A program made the translations under genes and the position numbers. A DNA stretch of 64,000 bases from Streptomyces sp. NBC_00457 (lineage in GTDB: Bacteria; Actinomycetota; Actinomycetes; Streptomycetales; Streptomycetaceae): assembly GCF_036014015.1 (NCBI RefSeq), contig NZ_CP107905.1, forward strand, positions 2,108,001 through 2,172,000, read 5' to 3'. The stretch's first letter is position 1. Every line of letters begins with the position of its first letter. Below are positions 60,746 through 64,000 of this stretch, one piece after another. The notes under the pieces are model-generated. The model saw only the letters and a list, made by a program, of their open reading frames with translations. It was not told the origin of the DNA and ran no database searches.

Positions 60746-61241
60746 CCTCGCGGCCATCCAGCTGGACGACCGCGACGACCACTTTCCCAATGGCCGTCGT
60801 CCGGGCGAACCACTCGGCCGCCAGTTCATCAACGATCCGGAGCCCCCGGCCGCCCAGTTCCTCGTACGACACGCCCTTCCGCGGACGCACGCTGTCGGCG
60901 TCCGCATCCGCGTCGTGCACCGACACGACCGCGACGTCCCGGTAGACCTCGACGCTGATGCAGTCCGGGCCGGTGACGGTGTGCCGCACCGCGTTGCCCA
61001 CCAACTCGGAGGCGATGAGCACCGCGTCGTCGACAACCGAGGCCGACGCCTGGCCATCCAGGGTCCGGCGGACCTGATCGCGTGCGTGGGGCAGCGGTTC
61101 GGCCTCCTCGGCGAGGTTCACCCAACAGCGCCGTACCGGTTCGCGCGCTACGGCGTGATCGTGATCTGTGCCTGATCCATACACCGTCTCGTCACGCTCC
61201 CGGTCGATGACTCTGGGATCGACCAGTCTCTTGGGGCGCAT
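60738..61241 (-). CDS. RsbW-like ATP-binding regulatory protein
   Basis: A small HATPase_c protein of up to 167 residues, complete in contrast to the two decayed relatives at 41 and 47.5 kb. Motifs: DDAVLIASELVGNAVRHT (ATP-site Asn) and GGRGLRIVDELAAEWF (Gly loop). These proteins act as anti-sigma or partner-switching factors. The ATG at 61241 has no clear ribosome site, and an internal GTG at 61181 is possible. Confidence 0.82.
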   Translation of the reverse strand: MRPKRLVDPRVIDRERDETVYGSGTDHDHAVAREPVRRCWVNLAEEAEPLPHARDQVRRTLDGQASASVVDDAVLIASELVGNAVRHTVTGPDCISVEVYRDVAVVSVHDADADADSVRPRKGVSYEELGGRGLRIVDELAAEWFARTTAIGKVVVAVVQLDGREAR

Positions 61242-61435
61242 GAGGCGGCGGTACGCCGCCCCTCCGCCCCTTCGTCACCACGAAACGGCGGACAAACGGC
61301 GGAGGCGCGGCGTACCGCCGCCACCCCGCCGTCACGAGGCTCTTCCTCGGGCTTCCTGCCCACCCGGTGCCCGGGCGAAGTGAAGCTCCCTCCGCCCGGG
61401 CACCGGAGCTACCCGTCGACCACTGGAGGTCCCTC

Positions 61436-62467
61436 GTGCTCGCACCGCCCGTCTACCCCGGCTTCGAGCAGGCGTACGTCGACGTCCTCGGCCACGTCGT
61501 ACGCAACCACCAGTACCGCAACGCGCCCCGAGGCAACGCCGCCCGCGAGTGCCTCGGCCTCAGCTTCCAACTCACCGACCCGCGCGAGCGGCTGCCCTAC
61601 CTGGCCGCACGCAGGGTCAACCCGATCTTCCACTTCGCCGAGGCCCTCTGGTACCTGGCAGGCCGCGACGACCTCGACATGATCGCGTACTACGCGCCGC
61701 ACATGGGATCCGACTCCCGCGACGGGACGACCATCAACGGCTCCGCGTACGGATCCCGGATCTTCAACCCCACCGGCGACGACACCGTCTCACCATTCGA
61801 CCACGTCCTGGATCTCCTGCGCACCGAGGCGGACAGCAAACGCGGCCTGCTGCCGATCTTCGAGGTGCGCGAGTTGGCCGTCACCGACAACCCCGACGTG
61901 TCGTGCGCGGTCGCGCTTCATCTCCTCGTGCGCGAACGCCGCCTGCACATGATCACGTACATGCGGGCCAACGACTGCGACCGCGGACTGCTTGCCGACG
62001 TGTTCTCGTTCACCATGATTCAGGAGTTCGCGGCCGTCCAACTCGGCCTGAAACTCGGCACGTACACGCACCACATCGGCTCGGCGCACATCGGAGACCG
62101 GGACTTCGACCGCGTACAGCGCGTCCTGGCAGAGGCGGAGGACACCCGTCGTCCCTCCTCACCGCGCTTCCCGTTCCCGCCGATGCCCGACGACACGACC
62201 GCGGCGACCATCGCCATCGTGCTCAAGCACGAGGAGGCGCTGCGCACCAACCAGGTCCAGTACCGGCCCGCGGACATCGCCGGGCTCAGCCTGCCCCCGT
62301 ACTGGCAGCAGGTCCTGCTGCTCTTCGAGGCGAAGCGGCAGCTCGTCCATTGCCCGGCCGACCCCGTAGAACCGGACGTCCTAGCCTCGCTCGACGCGGG
62401 CCCGCGCTGGCAGCTCGCCCACCGCTGGCCGTCGCGCATGCCGCGCGGCTTCGAACCGGCCCGGTGA
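61436..62467 (+). CDS. Thymidylate synthase-family enzyme
   Basis: A 343-residue ThyA-fold protein. The candidate nucleophile Cys157 lies in NPDVSCAVALHL, followed by MITYMRANDCDRGLLADVFS and GTYTHHIGSAHIGDRD, which correspond to the nucleotide- and folate-binding segments of dUMP and dCMP methyl- or hydroxymethyl-transferases. The context of Cys differs from the PCH of housekeeping ThyA, so the substrate may not be dUMP. The GTG at 61436 is chosen for GGAGG at 61425-61429; a GTG at 61367 has none. It overlaps the next gene by 4 bp (GTGA), so both are co-translated. Confidence 0.82.
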   Translation: MLAPPVYPGFEQAYVDVLGHVVRNHQYRNAPRGNAARECLGLSFQLTDPRERLPYLAARRVNPIFHFAEALWYLAGRDDLDMIAYYAPHMGSDSRDGTTINGSAYGSRIFNPTGDDTVSPFDHVLDLLRTEADSKRGLLPIFEVRELAVTDNPDVSCAVALHLLVRERRLHMITYMRANDCDRGLLADVFSFTMIQEFAAVQLGLKLGTYTHHIGSAHIGDRDFDRVQRVLAEAEDTRRPSSPRFPFPPMPDDTTAATIAIVLKHEEALRTNQVQYRPADIAGLSLPPYWQQVLLLFEAKRQLVHCPADPVEPDVLASLDAGPRWQLAHRWPSRMPRGFEPAR

Positions 62468-62988
62468 GCCGCCGTCCCGCAGCGGTCGGCGACGTTCTCA
62501 CCGGTGTCGACTGGGACCGATGGAGCGTGATCGTCCTCAAGCCCGACTGCGTGCGGCGCGGCCTCGTTGACACGGTCCTTGAGCGCATCGCGGCGGTGGT
62601 GCCCGTACTCAGCCGTCACGACCTGACCGTGTCCGCCTGGCAGATCCACGTCCACTACTGGGACCTGCTCGTCGGCGCGGACTGGTTCGACGTGGACGTT
62701 CCGGCCGTCCTCCACGAGATGTACGTCGGCCGTCAGGTCACCGTCGCCCTGGCTCATGGGCCAGTCGGAACGCCGCACCTCGTACGCGCACTGCTCGGCC
62801 ACTTCGACCCGGCCCAGGCCGCGAAGGGCACCCTCCGCGGCGACCTCGGCACCGACAGCCTCGTCACCGCCCGTGCCGAGGGCCGACTCATCGAGAACCT
62901 CATCCACTCCTCCGACGACGCGGCCGCCACCCGCCGCGACTTCGGCACCTGGTACGGCGCCCGGCGCCACCACCTGCTCGCCCCCTGA
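62464..62988 (+). CDS. Nucleoside diphosphate kinase-like protein
   Basis: A 174-residue protein with the NDPK fold: WSVIVLKPDCVRRGLVDTVL at the start, and GTLRGDLGTDSLVTARAEGR, then NLIHSSDD near residue 148, where the His is the phospho-acceptor. The middle is diverged from housekeeping NDK, which is shorter. Co-translated with the thymidylate-synthase-like enzyme, suggesting that they act in turn on the same nucleotide. Confidence 0.8.
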   Translation: MSRRPAAVGDVLTGVDWDRWSVIVLKPDCVRRGLVDTVLERIAAVVPVLSRHDLTVSAWQIHVHYWDLLVGADWFDVDVPAVLHEMYVGRQVTVALAHGPVGTPHLVRALLGHFDPAQAAKGTLRGDLGTDSLVTARAEGRLIENLIHSSDDAAATRRDFGTWYGARRHHLLAP

Positions 62989-63024
62989 ACTTCCCGAATC
63001 CTCTGAGCCTTCACGGAGGCCGTC

Positions 63025-64000
63025 ATGTCGATCCCCACATCCGCACCCACCCGCCGCCCGCTGCCCCTGCTCACCGTCGAGCAGGCAGCCGGACTGAAAC
63101 CCGAACTGACCGAGGTGATCGAGTACCGCAAGTCCGGCCTCTCCCTGAACCACGTCGTCGGCTGCCCCCTCGACTGCGGCTACTGCGTACGCCACCTCTT
63201 CGACAACTTCGAGATGAAGACGCCCCGCGCCCTGATGACCGACAAGGAGGCTGTCGCCGCACTCACCGGACACCGCTACTTCCGCCCCCACCGCACCCCG
63301 CTGCAGCTCTTCAACCGCGCCACCGACCCCATGCTCCCGGTCGTCAAGCCGCACACCTTCAACGTGCTCCGCCTCCTCGACGACCAGGGCCTGACCAACC
63401 ACGTCCTCGTCATCACCCGCTGGCGCGTGGCCGCCGAGGACTGCGCGGTCCTCAACAGCTTCCGGAACATCAAGTTGACGGTCCTGGTCACTCATTCCGG
63501 TATCGACGACCCACGCATCGAGCCGGTCGACTCGTCGATCGCCGCCGCCAGCCTCCGCACGCTGTACGCCAACGCTGAGCGCTACCGCACGGTCCTCTAC
63601 TGGCGACCGATCGTCCCCGGCCTCAACGACACCGACGCTCACCTGCAGCAGGCCCGCGAACTCTCTGAACACGCGCACGCGACCGTCTTCACCGGCCTGT
63701 TCTTCCGAGACGAGATCGCCGCGTACTACGAGGCCAACGGCCTCCCCCTCCCGTACGAGGACACAGCCCGCCGCAAGATCATGCCGGAGGACTCGGAGCG
63801 GCGAATCCTCGACCACTTCCACAACCCCACCGACGCCGAAGCCCCGTACGGCCCGCTCTTCCGCAAGACGAGCTGCGGAATCGCGTACGCCCACGGCGAG
63901 GCCGACTACAACGGCCACTACGGCATCCGCGAACTCTGCGACATCTGCCCGACGGCCCAACTCAGCCGCTGCGCCACCGCGTTCCGCAAGCCGTACGCCG
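63025..64000 (+). CDS. Radical SAM protein (3' end outside window)
   Basis: The first 325 residues of a radical SAM enzyme. The 4Fe-4S/SAM motif is CPLDCGYC (CxxxCxxC) near residue 47, in the setting LSLNHVVGCPLDCGYCVRHL. Further cysteines near the window edge (TSCGIAYAHGE, ELCDICPTAQLSRC) may bind a second cluster. ATG 63025 has GGAGG 6 nt upstream. It follows the NDPK-like gene by 36 bp in the same direction. Reaction unknown. Confidence 0.87.
   Translation, partial: MSIPTSAPTRRPLPLLTVEQAAGLKPELTEVIEYRKSGLSLNHVVGCPLDCGYCVRHLFDNFEMKTPRALMTDKEAVAALTGHRYFRPHRTPLQLFNRATDPMLPVVKPHTFNVLRLLDDQGLTNHVLVITRWRVAAEDCAVLNSFRNIKLTVLVTHSGIDDPRIEPVDSSIAAASLRTLYANAERYRTVLYWRPIVPGLNDTDAHLQQARELSEHAHATVFTGLFFRDEIAAYYEANGLPLPYEDTARRKIMPEDSERRILDHFHNPTDAEAPYGPLFRKTSCGIAYAHGEADYNGHYGIRELCDICPTAQLSRCATAFRKPYA

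Noticed and set aside
1..64000. CRISPR arrays, rRNA genes or intact insertion sequences
   Set aside because: I looked for regularly spaced direct repeats, rRNA stretches and transposase motifs and saw none. The only tandem repeats are the WD40 blades.

Overview
The window is high-GC DNA with actinomycete-type ribosome binding sites (GGAGG, frequent GTG starts, 4-bp GTGA/ATGA gene overlaps). Its gene families are typical of Streptomyces: a CUT1 sugar importer without its own ATPase gene, a GH78 rhamnosidase, soluble Hanks kinases, an XRE/DUF397 pair, DUF2637, pPIWI-RE and DISARM. I read it as part of a streptomycete chromosome carrying a large defence island.

Layout. (1) 1-9.2 kb is chromosomal backbone: a carbohydrate ABC importer operon (two permeases and a Tat/lipoprotein binding protein, minus strand) divergent from a LacI-type regulator, then a GH78 alpha-L-rhamnosidase, then an AraC regulator divergent from a fosmidomycin-resistance-like MFS exporter. 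(2) 9.2-10.2 kb is a likely island edge: a terminator hairpin, a 25-bp tRNA 3'-end fragment (candidate att site) and a DUF2637 gene typical of actinomycete integrative elements. (3) 10.8-20.2 kb is a tightly coupled minus-strand operon encoding a pPIWI-RE protein, a DinG-type helicase, a small REase-fold protein and a fourth, Cas4/RecB-like Fe-S nuclease. (4) 20.3-31.6 kb alternates soluble Ser/Thr kinases (three) with an HTH-fused N6 methylase, a GmrSD-type restriction enzyme fused to an alkyltransferase-like domain, and a RelE-like/UvrD helicase fusion. (5) 31.7-57.3 kb holds class 1 DISARM: drmD and drmMI, then 11.7 kb of inserted material, then drmA-drmB-drmC. (6) 57.4-64 kb carries an XRE/DUF397 pair, a TPR regulator, a 2H phosphoesterase, an anti-sigma-like ATPase, a thymidylate-synthase-family enzyme, an NDP-kinase-like protein and a radical SAM protein (cut by the window end).

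The most striking observation is at 38.2-41.0 kb. The last third of drmMI contains a 212-bp segment repeated without mismatch, in inverted orientation, at 39772-39983. There it leads into a diverged, promoterless, start-less alternative drmMI 3' end lying tail to tail with the expressed one (stop codons 3 nt apart). A complete XerC/D-sized tyrosine recombinase gene follows. The frames match, so inversion would give drmMI a different 225-residue C-terminus, the region expected to set DNA specificity. This predicts a phase-variable DISARM methyltransferase, analogous to invertible HsdS and BREX PglX. To my knowledge it has not been described for DISARM.

Other main points. A two-gene module (LCAT-like lipase plus caspase-STAND-WD40 protein with about 13 blades) lies inside the DISARM locus, flanked by decayed copies of the same ATPase gene. 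A 16-bp motif, TTRTRAACTRAGTCAA-like, recurs upstream of several defence units in different parts of the island and may mark a shared regulator. Functional statements rest on motifs read by eye; no database search was run.
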